A DNA stretch of 64,000 bases from Plantibacter sp. ME-Dv--P-122b (GTDB lineage Bacteria > Actinomycetota > Actinomycetes > Actinomycetales > Microbacteriaceae): contig NZ_JARVSC010000006.1 of NCBI RefSeq assembly GCF_030209375.1, positions 248,001 to 312,000 of the forward strand. The letters run 5' to 3'. Below, piece after piece: positions 55,025 through 63,622 of this stretch. Position 1 is the first letter of the stretch, and every line of letters starts with the position of its first letter. A program made the position numbers and the translations under genes. The notes beneath the pieces were generated by a model, which saw only the letters and a program-made list of their open reading frames with translations, had not been told where the DNA came from and searched no databases.

Positions 55025-55516
55025 TCAGCCGTCGGTGGGGATCGGGAGCTCGGCGTCGCCGAGGGCGGTGCACTTCCCGGTGACGGGGAGCACGGACACG
55101 GCGGGCGCCAGGTCCGCCAGGACGGTGCTGCTGGCGACGGCGTCGCCGTCGAGCACGATCTCGACCGCGGGCGTGCGTCCGAAGGTGGTGAACCGGTAGT
55201 TCGGCGCGTCGGTGTCGTCGATGATCCAGTCGACGCCGTTCACCGACTGGCACTGCTGCGTGGTCGGGCCGGGGATCGCGACGCCGCAGTGTAGGAGGAC
55301 CGTCGCCGGATCGCCCCAGGCGCCGGTGGCCTGGGCGTCGGTCCCTCGCTCGGGCAGTTCGGCCACGACGTCGGGCAGACGCACCGTGACCTCCGCACAC
55401 TGCGGGTTGTTCGCATCGGCGGCGGGTTCGAGCGCGACGGCGGGCGCGCAGCCGGCCAGGGCCAGGGTTGCGGCTGCGGCGAGGGCGGTGGCGAGGAGCG
55501 CACGGATCGGGGACAT
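55025..55516 (-). CDS. DUF3515-family lipoprotein
   Basis: A 163-residue lipoprotein from ATG 55516 with a hydrophobic start ([14 protein letters not shown]) and lipobox LALAGC (Cys23). The mature domain has several cysteines ([28 protein letters not shown]) and an [12 protein letters not shown] motif typical of DUF3515, an actinobacterial family found next to thiL as here. The function is unknown. A TAGCCT hexamer 8 bases upstream overlaps the -10 of thiL on the other strand. An ATG 27 bases further upstream would lie within that -10, so it is not used. Confidence 0.82.
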   Translation of the reverse strand: MSPIRALLATALAAAATLALAGCAPAVALEPAADANNPQCAEVTVRLPDVVAELPERGTDAQATGAWGDPATVLLHCGVAIPGPTTQQCQSVNGVDWIIDDTDAPNYRFTTFGRTPAVEIVLDGDAVASSTVLADLAPAVSVLPVTGKCTALGDAELPIPTDG

Positions 55517-55524
55517 CGCCCACC

Positions 55525-55534
55525 AGGCTACCGT
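55525..55534. promoter_or_regulatory. Interlocked divergent -10 elements (DUF3515 gene / thiL)
   Basis: AGGCTA (55525-55530) read on the minus strand is TAGCCT, 8 bases before the lipoprotein ATG. TACCGT (55529-55534) on the plus strand lies 7 bases before the thiL ATG. The two hexamers share the bases 55529-55530, so both promoters cannot open at once. Confidence 0.55.
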
Positions 55535-55541
55535 TGATCCC

Positions 55542-56558
55542 ATGAACGAGTCTGGGAGCGCGTCCGACGATCAGGAAACGGTCGGGCCCTGTGTCGGGGA
55601 CCTCGCCGAGGGGGAGCTGCTCGATCGCATCTTCCCTCGCCTGCCGCACGCCGACGCCGAACTCCTCGGGCCGGGCGACGATGCCGCGGTCGTGCGCGCG
55701 CCGGACGGTCGGTTCGTCGTCACGACGGACACGATGATCCACGGGCCGGACTTCCGGCTGGCGTGGTCGAGCGCCCACGATCTCGGGTGGAAGGCTGCGG
55801 CCAGCAACCTGGCCGACGTCGCGGCGATGGGGGCGCGTCCGACAGCACTCGTCGTCGCACTCGCCATGCCCAAGCACCTGCCGGTCGCCGTGCTCGACGG
55901 GTTCGCAGACGGACTGCGCGACGGTTGCGCCGAGCTCGCGCCCGGTTGCGGTGTCGTCGGCGGCGATCTGGCCGTGTCCGACGTCTTCATGATCGCGGTG
56001 ACGGCGTTCGGCGACCTCGAGGGTCGTGCCCCCGTGCGACGTGACGGGGCGCGACCCGGCGACGTGGTCGCGGTCGCCGGGGAGTTGGGTTCGGCTGCGG
56101 CAGGCCTCCGAATCCTCTTCTCGCGTGGGGTCGACGCCGACGGCGTGCCCTCGGCCGAGGCGGCGGCCGGCCTGCGACGCGATCACCGGGTCGAGGTGGA
56201 GGCACAACTCGCACCACGACCTCCGATCGCCGCCGGGGTCGTCGCCGCCGTCGCCGGAGCCACGGCGATGCTCGACCTGTCGGACGGGCTCGCGCTCGAC
56301 GCCGGTCGCCTCGCGCGGGCGAGTGGGGTCGCGATCGACCTGCGGGCCGAGGACCTGGGCGCCGACGTGGCGCTCGCCCTCGCCGGTGGCGAGGACCACT
56401 CGCTCCTGGCGACGTTCCCGGCCGCAGCCACGATCCCCGCCGGCTTCCGGACCATCGGCACGGCCCGGACCGGTGCCGGGGTCCTCGTTGACGGTGTGGC
56501 CTACGACGGTCGCGCCGGCTGGGATCCCTACCGCGACTGGGACGATGCGTCCGGTTGA
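55542..56558 (+). CDS. thiL: Thiamine-monophosphate kinase
   Basis: Phosphorylates thiamine monophosphate to the active cofactor thiamine diphosphate. The 338-residue PurM-like ATPase has [20 protein letters not shown] with the Mg-binding Asp residues, [37 protein letters not shown] and [17 protein letters not shown]. The ATG at 55542 has TACCGT 7 bases before it. Acetolactate synthase in this window is one consumer of the cofactor. Confidence 0.93.
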   Translation: MNESGSASDDQETVGPCVGDLAEGELLDRIFPRLPHADAELLGPGDDAAVVRAPDGRFVVTTDTMIHGPDFRLAWSSAHDLGWKAAASNLADVAAMGARPTALVVALAMPKHLPVAVLDGFADGLRDGCAELAPGCGVVGGDLAVSDVFMIAVTAFGDLEGRAPVRRDGARPGDVVAVAGELGSAAAGLRILFSRGVDADGVPSAEAAAGLRRDHRVEVEAQLAPRPPIAAGVVAAVAGATAMLDLSDGLALDAGRLARASGVAIDLRAEDLGADVALALAGGEDHSLLATFPAAATIPAGFRTIGTARTGAGVLVDGVAYDGRAGWDPYRDWDDASG

Positions 56559-56592
56559 GCGGTGTTCGAGGACCGTGCGGTGACGCGGGGAC

Positions 56593-57165
56593 TCAGACCG
56601 GCGTGATCCACCACACGACGGTCTCGCCGTAGGTGCTCTTCCGCAGGACCTCGAGTGCTGCGGGAAGGGTCGGTTCTGGCGAGCGTGAGCTCCGCTCGAT
56701 GAGCACGAGCCCGTCGTCGGTGACCAGACCGACGAGCGCGGCGAGGTTGGCCGTGAGCTCCGCTTCGGGGAGGTCGTACGGGGGATCGACGAAGACGAGG
56801 TCGGACGGGACCGACGCCCCGGATAGGTAGGCGCCGACCGACTTGGCGTGCACCGTGATGCGGGGTGCCGCGCCGCGAGGCGCTGCCGAGCTCACGATCC
56901 TCGCGTTGTCACGACACAGCTTCGCGGCCTCCGACCCTCGGTCGACGAGGGTGACCACGGCGGCACCCCGGCTGGCGCACTCGAGTCCCAGCGACCCCGA
57001 GCCGGCGTACAGGTCGAGCACCTCGGCTCCGGTGATCACGTCGCGAGCCTCCAGCGCGGAGAACAGCGCCTCGCGGACGCGATCACTCGTCGGTCGTGTC
57101 CCGCTGCCCGGGACCCGGATCGTGCGTGATCCGGCGAAACCCGAGATGATCCTGATGCCGGCCAT
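56593..57165 (-). CDS. rsmD: 16S rRNA (guanine(966)-N(2))-methyltransferase
   Basis: A 190-residue SAM-dependent methyltransferase that modifies G966 of 16S rRNA in the small subunit. The start MAGIRIISGFAGSRTI, the RPTSDRVREALFSALEA segment, SAM motif I VLDLYAGSGSLGLECASRGA, and the catalytic DPPY in LVFVDPPYDLP are all present. ATG 57165 is preceded by GAGGATGGG. It is convergent with thiL and divergent from recG; it commonly neighbours recG and coaD in actinobacteria. Confidence 0.92.
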   Translation of the reverse strand: MAGIRIISGFAGSRTIRVPGSGTRPTSDRVREALFSALEARDVITGAEVLDLYAGSGSLGLECASRGAAVVTLVDRGSEAAKLCRDNARIVSSAAPRGAAPRITVHAKSVGAYLSGASVPSDLVFVDPPYDLPEAELTANLAALVGLVTDDGLVLIERSSRSPEPTLPAALEVLRKSTYGETVVWWITPV

Positions 57166-57236
57166 GGTCCCATCCTCGCAGGCTGCGCGAAGCCGAGCGA
57201 ACCGCGGTGTCCGAGGTCCCGAATAGAATCGACGGC

Positions 57237-59405
57237 ATGACGGGGATCGAGCTGGGCACGAAGCTCGGCGGTGTCCTCGGCGGACGAACCGCGACGGCAC
57301 TCCAGAAGGCGTTCGGCGTGGAGACCGTCGGCGACCTCCTCGAGCACTACCCCCGTCGATACGCGAAGCGCGGCGAGCTGACGGTCATCGGCCAGCTGCC
57401 GCTCGGCGAGGACGTGACGATCGTCGCCGACGTCCTCGAGGTCCGCGACCGCCAGATGAAGCAACGCAAGGGCTCCATCCTCGAGGTCGTCATCTCCGAC
57501 GGTCAGGGGCGGCTCAACCTCACCTTCTTCAACCAGCCGTGGCGGGCGAACGAACTCCGGCCGGGCCTGCGTGGGATCTTCGCAGGCAAGGTCGGCGACT
57601 ACCGCGGCAGCTATCAGCTCGCGCACCCGCAGTATCAGCTCTTCCCCGACGACGCCGACGCACCGGCGCTCGCGGACGCCCAGGCGAAGGCGTGGTCTGA
57701 GGCACCCATCCCGATATACCCGGCGACGAGCACGATCACGAGCTGGAACCTCAAGCAGTCCGTGGAGCTGGTGCTCGACGCCCTGCCGCCGCAGGAGGAC
57801 CCCGTCCCCCGGTCGGTCCGGGCGGCGAGGGGTGAGCTCTCCTTCGACGCCGCCATCCGGGCCGTCCACCGCCCGACGGTCGACCGCGACTGGCAGCGCG
57901 GTCGCCGCAGCCTGCGGTACCAGGAGGCGTACCTCCTCCAGACGGCCCTGCTCCAGCAGCGTGCGGCCACCCGTGCGCTGGCGGCCGAACCCCGCGTGCC
58001 GAAGGCCGGCGGCTACCTCGAGCGCCTCGACGCCGCGCTCCCGTTCGAGCTGACCGGCGACCAGCAGACGGTCGGCACGGAGATCGCGGCCGACCTCGCG
58101 CAGCCCAATCCGATGAACCGGCTCGTCCAGGGCGAGGTCGGTTCGGGCAAGACGCTCGTCGCCCTCCGGGCCATGGCGGCCGTCGCCGACAGCGGGGGAC
58201 AGTCAGTGCTACTGGCGCCCACCGAGGTCCTCGCGGCGCAGCACCTGCGGTCGATCGTCCGTTCGCTCGGCCCCGACCTCTCGGCCGAGCTCATGCCGAC
58301 GCTGCTCACCGGCCAGCTGCCGACGTCCGATCGCAAACGGGCGCTGCTGCGGATCGTCGCCGGCCAGGCTCGGATCGTGATCGGGACGCACGCTCTGCTG
58401 GGTGACGCCGTGACCTTCGCCGATCTGGGGATGGTCGTCGTCGACGAACAGCACCGCTTCGGCGTGGAGCAGCGCGACCAGCTCCGTCAGAAGGGACGCA
58501 CACCGCCGCACGTCCTCGTGCTGACCGCGACGCCGATCCCACGGACCGTTGCCATGACCGTCTTCGGCGACCTCGACGTCAGCATCATCAAGGAGCTGCC
58601 ACGCGGGCGGCAGGGGATCGAGAGCTTCGTGGTCGCCCTGGCCGATCACCCGCGGTGGATCTCCCGCGTCTGGGAGCGCCTCGCCGAGGAACTCGCGCAG
58701 GGGCGACAGGGGTTCGTGGTGTGCCCGGCGATCGACGCCAAGGAGGTCGAGCCCGGTGAGGAGCTCGAGGAGGACGTCGACCCGGCGCGCCCGATCGCGT
58801 CCGTGCTCACCACAGTGGAGCAGCTGCGTACCCATCCACTGCTCGCGTCCCGACGCATCGAGGTCCTCCACGGCCGGATGAGCGCGGAGGAGAAGGACCG
58901 GACGATGCGGGCCTTCGCCGCCGGCGAGATCGACGTCCTCGTGGCGACGACGGTGATCGAGGTGGGCGTCGACGTCCCCAACGCCTCGACGATGGTCGTG
59001 CTCGACGCGGAGCGCTTCGGGGTGTCGCAGCTCCACCAGCTCCGCGGACGCGTCGGTCGAGGCGGTGTCCCCGGGCTGTGTCTGCTCGTCACCGCGGCGG
59101 AGGCGGAGAGCACCGCACGGGAGCGCGTCGACGCGGTGGCCGCGACGCTCGACGGCTTCGATCTCGCGCAGGTCGATCTCGAGCTGCGGCGCGAGGGCGA
59201 CGTCCTGGGCAGCATGCAGTCGGGCGGGCGGTCCTCGCTCAAGCTGCTCCGGGTCGTGCACGACAGCGAGGTCATCATCGAGGCGCGGGCGGATGCCGCC
59301 GAGCTCCTCGACACCGATCCCGACCTCGCCGACCACCCGGTGCTGGCCGAAGCGCTCCGCCGGCGCCTCGACGAATCCGACCGCGCCGCGCTCGCCAAGA
59401 ACTGA
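57237..59405 (+). CDS. recG: ATP-dependent DNA helicase RecG
   Basis: Branch-migration helicase that reverses stalled forks. The 722-residue protein has an N-terminal OB wedge domain (RKGSILEVVISDGQGRLNL). Superfamily-2 motifs follow: LVQGEVGSGKTLVALRAM (Walker A), VVVDEQHRFGVEQR (DEQH box), VLTATPIPRTVAMT, and the C-terminal VLVATTVIEVGVDVPNAS and HQLRGRVGRG. ATG 57237 has TAGAAT 7 bases upstream, so the mRNA is near-leaderless. coaD follows after 19 bases. Confidence 0.95.
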   Translation: MTGIELGTKLGGVLGGRTATALQKAFGVETVGDLLEHYPRRYAKRGELTVIGQLPLGEDVTIVADVLEVRDRQMKQRKGSILEVVISDGQGRLNLTFFNQPWRANELRPGLRGIFAGKVGDYRGSYQLAHPQYQLFPDDADAPALADAQAKAWSEAPIPIYPATSTITSWNLKQSVELVLDALPPQEDPVPRSVRAARGELSFDAAIRAVHRPTVDRDWQRGRRSLRYQEAYLLQTALLQQRAATRALAAEPRVPKAGGYLERLDAALPFELTGDQQTVGTEIAADLAQPNPMNRLVQGEVGSGKTLVALRAMAAVADSGGQSVLLAPTEVLAAQHLRSIVRSLGPDLSAELMPTLLTGQLPTSDRKRALLRIVAGQARIVIGTHALLGDAVTFADLGMVVVDEQHRFGVEQRDQLRQKGRTPPHVLVLTATPIPRTVAMTVFGDLDVSIIKELPRGRQGIESFVVALADHPRWISRVWERLAEELAQGRQGFVVCPAIDAKEVEPGEELEEDVDPARPIASVLTTVEQLRTHPLLASRRIEVLHGRMSAEEKDRTMRAFAAGEIDVLVATTVIEVGVDVPNASTMVVLDAERFGVSQLHQLRGRVGRGGVPGLCLLVTAAEAESTARERVDAVAATLDGFDLAQVDLELRREGDVLGSMQSGGRSSLKLLRVVHDSEVIIEARADAAELLDTDPDLADHPVLAEALRRRLDESDRAALAKN

Positions 59406-59424
59406 GCACCGATAGGCTGGCGGC

Positions 59425-59907
59425 ATGAAGCGGATCGCCGTCGTCCCCGGATCGTTCGACCCAGTCACCCTCGGTCACCTGGATGTCATCGAGCGGGCGG
59501 CGCGCATCTTCGACGAGCTGCATGTGCTGGTCGTGCACAACCCCGACAAGTCCGCGCTGCTGCCGATGCCGCAGCGGGTGTCCCTGCTCGAGCGCTCCAT
59601 CGCCGACGGCGGACTGCCCGACAACATCGTCGTCGCGCAGTGGAACGTCGGCCTGCTCGTCGACTACTGCACGGACGTCGGCGCGAGCGTGCTCGTGAAG
59701 GGCATCCGCTCGCAGGTCGACGTCGCCTACGAGACGCCCATGGCCATCATGAACCGCAGTCTCGCCGGTGTGGAGACGGTCTTCCTCCTGCCTGATCCGG
59801 CGCACGCGCACGTCTCCAGTTCACTCGTCCGGCAGGTGGCCGCGCTCGGTGGCGATGTCAGCCCGTACGTTCCGCAGGTGGTGGCGACCTTCCTCCAGGA
59901 GGGCTAG
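59425..59907 (+). CDS. coaD: Phosphopantetheine adenylyltransferase
   Basis: Penultimate step of coenzyme A synthesis, adenylating 4'-phosphopantetheine. The 160-residue protein begins [20 protein letters not shown] with the TxGH nucleotidyltransferase motif, and ends with [18 protein letters not shown] carrying the second SSS signature. ATG 59425 has TAGGCT ending 6 bases upstream, giving a leaderless mRNA independent of recG. The DUF177 gene follows 39 bases downstream. Confidence 0.94.
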   Translation: MKRIAVVPGSFDPVTLGHLDVIERAARIFDELHVLVVHNPDKSALLPMPQRVSLLERSIADGGLPDNIVVAQWNVGLLVDYCTDVGASVLVKGIRSQVDVAYETPMAIMNRSLAGVETVFLLPDPAHAHVSSSLVRQVAALGGDVSPYVPQVVATFLQEG

Positions 59908-59946
59908 GGCGTCCTCCCCGTCGGGTTCGGCGTAGAATCGTCGATC

Positions 59947-60531
59947 GTGACTAGGAAGAGAACGAACAATTCGCCGTTCAGCGTCAACGTGCGCGATCTG
60001 GTGAACCGTCCCGGGGAGATGCGCGAGCACGACCTCGAGGTGGTGCTCGCCGAGCGCTGGGGCGAGGGTCTGGTCGCCGTCCAGGAGGGCACGACGCTCT
60101 CCGAGCAGGTGCGTCTCGAGTCCGTGCACGAGGGGATCCTCGTGACCGTCGACGTCGACGCACTGGCGACCGGCGAGTGCGGACGCTGCCTCCGCGACAT
60201 CGAACTGCCTGTCGAAGTCGAGATTCAGGAACTTTTCGCGTATCCTGATTCGGAAGCGTCTGACTTCGAGGTTCACGACGACCACGTGGATCTTGAACCT
60301 CTGGTCAGAGATGCGGTAGTTCTCGCATTACCGTTTCAGCCGGTGTGCCAGCCGGATTGCCCCGGACTCGACCCCGAGACCGGTGAGCGGCTGGCCGAAC
60401 GTCCGGAACGACACCCTCACGACGTCGCAGATCCTCGCTGGTCTGCGCTCGCGGGCTTGTCCTCAGACTCCGTACTTGACACAGACGCCAGTAGCGCCCA
60501 GCGCGCCACTGCAGACACAGAAGAGAGATAG
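59947..60531 (+). CDS. DUF177 (YceD-like) protein
   Basis: A 194-residue member of the DUF177/YceD family, encoded before rpmF in most bacteria and connected with 23S rRNA or ribosome accumulation. The conserved core is TGECGRCLRDIELPVEVEIQ, with the later CQPDCPGLDPETGERLAER and DPRWSALAGL. Four cysteines (two pairs) could bind metal. The start is GTG 59947, with TAGAAT 8 bases upstream. Codons between about 60221 and 60360 are less GC3-biased than in neighbouring genes. rpmF begins 3 bases after the stop. Confidence 0.88.
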   Translation: MTRKRTNNSPFSVNVRDLVNRPGEMREHDLEVVLAERWGEGLVAVQEGTTLSEQVRLESVHEGILVTVDVDALATGECGRCLRDIELPVEVEIQELFAYPDSEASDFEVHDDHVDLEPLVRDAVVLALPFQPVCQPDCPGLDPETGERLAERPERHPHDVADPRWSALAGLSSDSVLDTDASSAQRATADTEER

Positions 60532-60534
60532 ATC

Positions 60535-60744
60535 ATGGCTGGAAACCCCCCGAAGCGGAAGGTCTCGCGCTCGAACACCCGCTCGCGTCGCTCGCAGTGG
60601 AAGGCCGCCGTGCCGACGCTCGTGAAGACGGTGGAGAACGGCCGCGTCACGTACAGCCTGCCGCACCGCGCCAAGGTCGTCGAGGACTCGCAGGGCACCG
60701 CCCTGTACCTCGAGTACAAGGGCCGCAAGGTCGCAGACGTCTGA
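60535..60744 (+). CDS. rpmF: 50S ribosomal protein L32 (zinc-independent form)
   Basis: A 69-residue basic protein with the L32 core [24 protein letters not shown]. The family zinc ribbon is absent: no cysteine occurs anywhere, so this is the C-minus paralogue class that replaces the zinc form under zinc limitation or serves as the sole copy. The C-terminal tail ([14 protein letters not shown]) is longer than in many L32 proteins. It lies between the DUF177 gene and rnc, the classical yceD-rpmF order. Confidence 0.93.
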   Translation: MAGNPPKRKVSRSNTRSRRSQWKAAVPTLVKTVENGRVTYSLPHRAKVVEDSQGTALYLEYKGRKVADV

Positions 60745-60775
60745 TCCGCGCGTTGAACGTCCGCGTTCGAACAGC

Positions 60776-61513
60776 GTGAACACGAATCATTCCGACCACA
60801 CCGGAATCGGCTCCGCATCGGAGACCGATCCCGGTGTGGTCGTTTTCGCACGGCAACTGGGCGTCGACGTCTCGTACGAGCTGCTCGATCTGGCGCTGAC
60901 GCACCGCTCATACGCGTACGAGCACGGCGGGCTCCCGCACAACGAGCGCCTCGAGTTCCTCGGCGACTCGATCCTCGGGCAGGCCGTCACCGTCATGCTC
61001 TACCGCGACTTCCCGCACCTCGACGAAGGGCAGCTGGCGAAGCGACGCGCGAGCCTCGTCTCGACGATCGCGCTCGCCGAGGTCGCACGCTCGATCGGAC
61101 TGGGCGAGCGGATCAAGCTGGGTAAGGGCGAAGACCAGACCGGTGGTCGCGACAAGGCGTCCATCCTGGCCGACACGATGGAGGCCGTCATCGGCGCGAC
61201 GTACCTGTCGGCCGGTCCCGATGCGGCGACAGCACTCGTCCTGCGCCTGGTGAACCCCCTGCTCGAGAACCCCGAGCGCTTCGGGGCGGCGATGGACCCG
61301 AAGACGAGCCTCCAAGAGGCCGCCGCGGCCATCGGTGCACCGGCGCCCGTCTACGAGATCGCCAGCTCCGGCCCCGACCACAACCGGCGGTTCGTCGCGA
61401 CGGTCACCGTCGGCACCGCTGTCACGGCGACGGGCTCCGGCACGAGCAAGAAGCACGCCGAGATGGCGGCGGCCCTGGAAGCCTGGTCGAGGATCAGTGC
61501 CGGAACTCCCTGA
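60776..61513 (+). CDS. rnc: Ribonuclease III
   Basis: Double-strand-specific RNase for rRNA and mRNA processing. The 245-residue protein has the catalytic signature NERLEFLGDSILG (56-68), DTMEAVIGATYL and a C-terminal dsRNA-binding domain (KTSLQEAAAAIGAPAPVYEI, GSGTSKKHAEMAAA). GTG 60776 is used. An alternative in-frame GTG at 60836 would remove 20 poorly conserved residues. A long hairpin (60793-60842) lies inside this 5' part. mutM overlaps its 3' end by 17 bases. Confidence 0.93.
   Translation: MNTNHSDHTGIGSASETDPGVVVFARQLGVDVSYELLDLALTHRSYAYEHGGLPHNERLEFLGDSILGQAVTVMLYRDFPHLDEGQLAKRRASLVSTIALAEVARSIGLGERIKLGKGEDQTGGRDKASILADTMEAVIGATYLSAGPDAATALVLRLVNPLLENPERFGAAMDPKTSLQEAAAAIGAPAPVYEIASSGPDHNRRFVATVTVGTAVTATGSGTSKKHAEMAAALEAWSRISAGTP
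60793..60842 (+). other. Long RNA hairpin at the 5' end of rnc
   Basis: Positions 60793-60804 pair perfectly with 60831-60842 (12 bp). An A/C mismatch follows, then 5 bp (60806-60810 with 60825-60829), a bulged A124 and 5 further bp (60811-60815 with 60819-60823) closing a CAT loop. The stem of about 22 bp has GTTTTC just after it. It could be an RNase III substrate in the rnc message or a terminator of rpmF. Confidence 0.7.
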
Positions 61514-62387
61514 GGTCGAGGTCGTCCGCGCCGGCCTGGAGCCCGCCGTCAGCGGTGCGACAATCGCCGGCGTCGAGGTCTTCGACGAGCGCTCCCTGCG
61601 CCGCCACGCGAGTGGTGTCGCCGACTTCACCGCCCGGCTGACGGGGCGGACCATCCGATCGGCCGTCCGACGCGGGAAGTTCCTCTGGTTCCCCCTCGAC
61701 GACGATGAAGCGATCGTCGGTCACCTGGGCATGAGCGGGCAGATGCTGCTCCGGTCGCCCGGCGACGACGCCGACCGGCTCCTGCGCATCCGCTTGCAGT
61801 TGGAGCATCCCGAGCACGGCGAGCTCTGGCTGCACTTCGTGGATCAGCGGATCTTCGGCTCCATGGCGGTGACCGCGCTGGTCCCGACGACGGACGGAGC
61901 CGCGGGCGGGTTCGGCGACGAGGTCGCGATGGTGCCCGACCAGGTCGCGCACATCGCTCGCGACCCGATGGACCCGGCCTTCGACGACGCCGGCTTCCTC
62001 CGACGTCTGCGCGAGAAACGCACCGGTGTGAAGCGCGCACTCCTCGACCAGACGCTCGTGAGTGGCATCGGCAACATCTATGCGGACGAGTCGCTCTGGG
62101 CGGCACGCATCCACCCCGAGCAGGAGACCGCCCGTCTCGGCCTCGGACGCGCCGTCCGACTGCTCGAGGAGGTCCGTGCCGTGCTCACCAAGGCCCTGGC
62201 CGAGGGCGGGACGAGCTTCGACGCCCAGTACGTGAACGTCAACGGTCAGGCGGGGTACTTCGCCCACAGCCTGAACGCCTACGGCAGACAGGGCAAGCCG
62301 TGCGCGCGCTGCGGCACGCTCATCGTGCGTGAGCAGTTCATGAACCGCGGTTCGCACCGCTGCCCCGTGTGCCAGCGCCGCACCTGA
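61497..62387 (+). CDS. mutM: Formamidopyrimidine-DNA glycosylase
   Basis: Bifunctional glycosylase/AP lyase that excises 8-oxoguanine and formamidopyrimidines. The 296-residue protein starts at GTG 61497 with PELPEVEVV, whose Pro2 and Glu3 are the catalytic residues. Other landmarks are VRRGKFLWFPL with the conserved Lys, the H2TH region DQTLVSGIGNIYADE, and the C-terminal zinc finger CARCGTLIVREQ...HRCPVC. It overlaps rnc by 17 bases, as in many actinobacteria. Confidence 0.95.
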   Translation: MPELPEVEVVRAGLEPAVSGATIAGVEVFDERSLRRHASGVADFTARLTGRTIRSAVRRGKFLWFPLDDDEAIVGHLGMSGQMLLRSPGDDADRLLRIRLQLEHPEHGELWLHFVDQRIFGSMAVTALVPTTDGAAGGFGDEVAMVPDQVAHIARDPMDPAFDDAGFLRRLREKRTGVKRALLDQTLVSGIGNIYADESLWAARIHPEQETARLGLGRAVRLLEEVRAVLTKALAEGGTSFDAQYVNVNGQAGYFAHSLNAYGRQGKPCARCGTLIVREQFMNRGSHRCPVCQRRT

Positions 62388-62390
62388 CGA

Positions 62391-63473
62391 TCAGTCACTG
62401 CGGGGGAGTCGGCGCTGCCACTCACCCGAGTAGCCGACGATGCGGAACCCGAGTCGGTCGTTGATCGCGAGCATGTGCTCGTTCTCGTCGGCGTTCCAGG
62501 TGTAGATCCGGGACCGCTCGGGTGCCCGATCGGCCAGCGCCAGGAGGTTCGCCGCTTTCATCCAGAGTCCGAGGCCGTGTCCCCGGTGGTCGGCGAGCAC
62601 GAGCGTGTCCCACTGCTCCGCGTGTTCCTTGCCCTCGCCGAGGACGAGCTCGCTGTACCCGGCGACCGCGCCGCTGTCGCGGTGGACGGCGGCGACGACG
62701 ATCGCGTGGTCGCCAGACGCCGCCAGCTGTGCCTCGCGGGCGCGGACCCGCTCGGGCGTCCAGACCTCGGGGTCGAGTTCCAGATCGGCGGCCGGGATGT
62801 CGGTCGCCATGTGTTCGCGGGCTGTGGCGAGCGATCCGAGCAGCTCGTCGGGGGTGCGGTCCACCCAGTGCACGAGGCGGTACTCGTGTCCGGCTCGGGC
62901 GGGAGACGTCGCGACGATGTCCGGCAGCTCCCCGAGCATCGAGGCGAGGTCGCAGCGATTGGTCCGCTCGACCTGGGCGAGGGCGTATCCACGATCGAGC
63001 ATGAACCGGCTGGCCGCGGCGTTCGCAGGGATAGCCCGTTCGCCGACGCTCGCACCGAGGAGTGGTTCGTCGACCGGGATGTCGTCGACGGCGTGCTGGG
63101 TGAAGGCGGTCACCGTCGGGCGGCCGGCCGCGAGGGCCCGTCGCTCCAGCTCCGACAGGAGCGCTGTGCCGATCCCACGACGACGCGCCTCGGGGAGGAC
63201 ACCGACGTCCAGGGAGGCCGTCACCGCGTCGGCCTCGGTGCCGTACCCGAGCCAGCCGCGACCGACCACACGGCCGTCGAGGGCGGCGGCGAGCAGGACG
63301 CGTCGCTGGAACCGCTGGTCGCGGTACTCGGGAAGGGTCATGGCGGAGGTCAGGGCGAAGTCGTCGGTGGACCAGATCTCCGCTTCGAGCGTGTTCGCGA
63401 CCTCCTGGACCGCTTCGAACACGGCTGAGCTCCCGGACGCCGGGATCTCGACCTCGTCGATCGTGACACGCAT
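62391..63473 (-). CDS. Tandem GNAT-domain acetyltransferase
   Basis: A 360-residue protein with two GNAT folds. The first has the acetyl-CoA loop [18 protein letters not shown] (near residues 92-110). The second has [19 protein letters not shown] (near 295-313). They are linked by a variable middle region. A GGGAGGGAG ribosome binding site precedes the ATG. Such double-GNAT proteins resemble mycothiol-synthase-type and antibiotic-modifying enzymes, but no specific substrate can be assigned. It is convergent with mutM (3-base gap) and divergent from smc. Confidence 0.85.
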   Translation of the reverse strand: MRVTIDEVEIPASGSSAVFEAVQEVANTLEAEIWSTDDFALTSAMTLPEYRDQRFQRRVLLAAALDGRVVGRGWLGYGTEADAVTASLDVGVLPEARRRGIGTALLSELERRALAAGRPTVTAFTQHAVDDIPVDEPLLGASVGERAIPANAAASRFMLDRGYALAQVERTNRCDLASMLGELPDIVATSPARAGHEYRLVHWVDRTPDELLGSLATAREHMATDIPAADLELDPEVWTPERVRAREAQLAASGDHAIVVAAVHRDSGAVAGYSELVLGEGKEHAEQWDTLVLADHRGHGLGLWMKAANLLALADRAPERSRIYTWNADENEHMLAINDRLGFRIVGYSGEWQRRLPRSD

Positions 63474-63622
63474 CGTCGACTCCCTCCCACGCCAGACCGT
63501 CCTGGGTGATGCGGTCCATGCTACGACCGCCCCGGCGGGCCGGCACAGCGTGGTGTCCCTCGTCCGTCCGCGGATTCGCTACCGTAGTGCACAGCATCCG
63601 CGACGCGGGAGAGGAGGTGCGC

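Noticed and set aside
60755-60776. TTGAAC...GTTCGAAC near the rnc start as an SOS box
   Set aside because: The half-sites are 6 bases apart rather than 4, and the left half deviates (TTGAAC). The match is much poorer than the box at 40689-40704.
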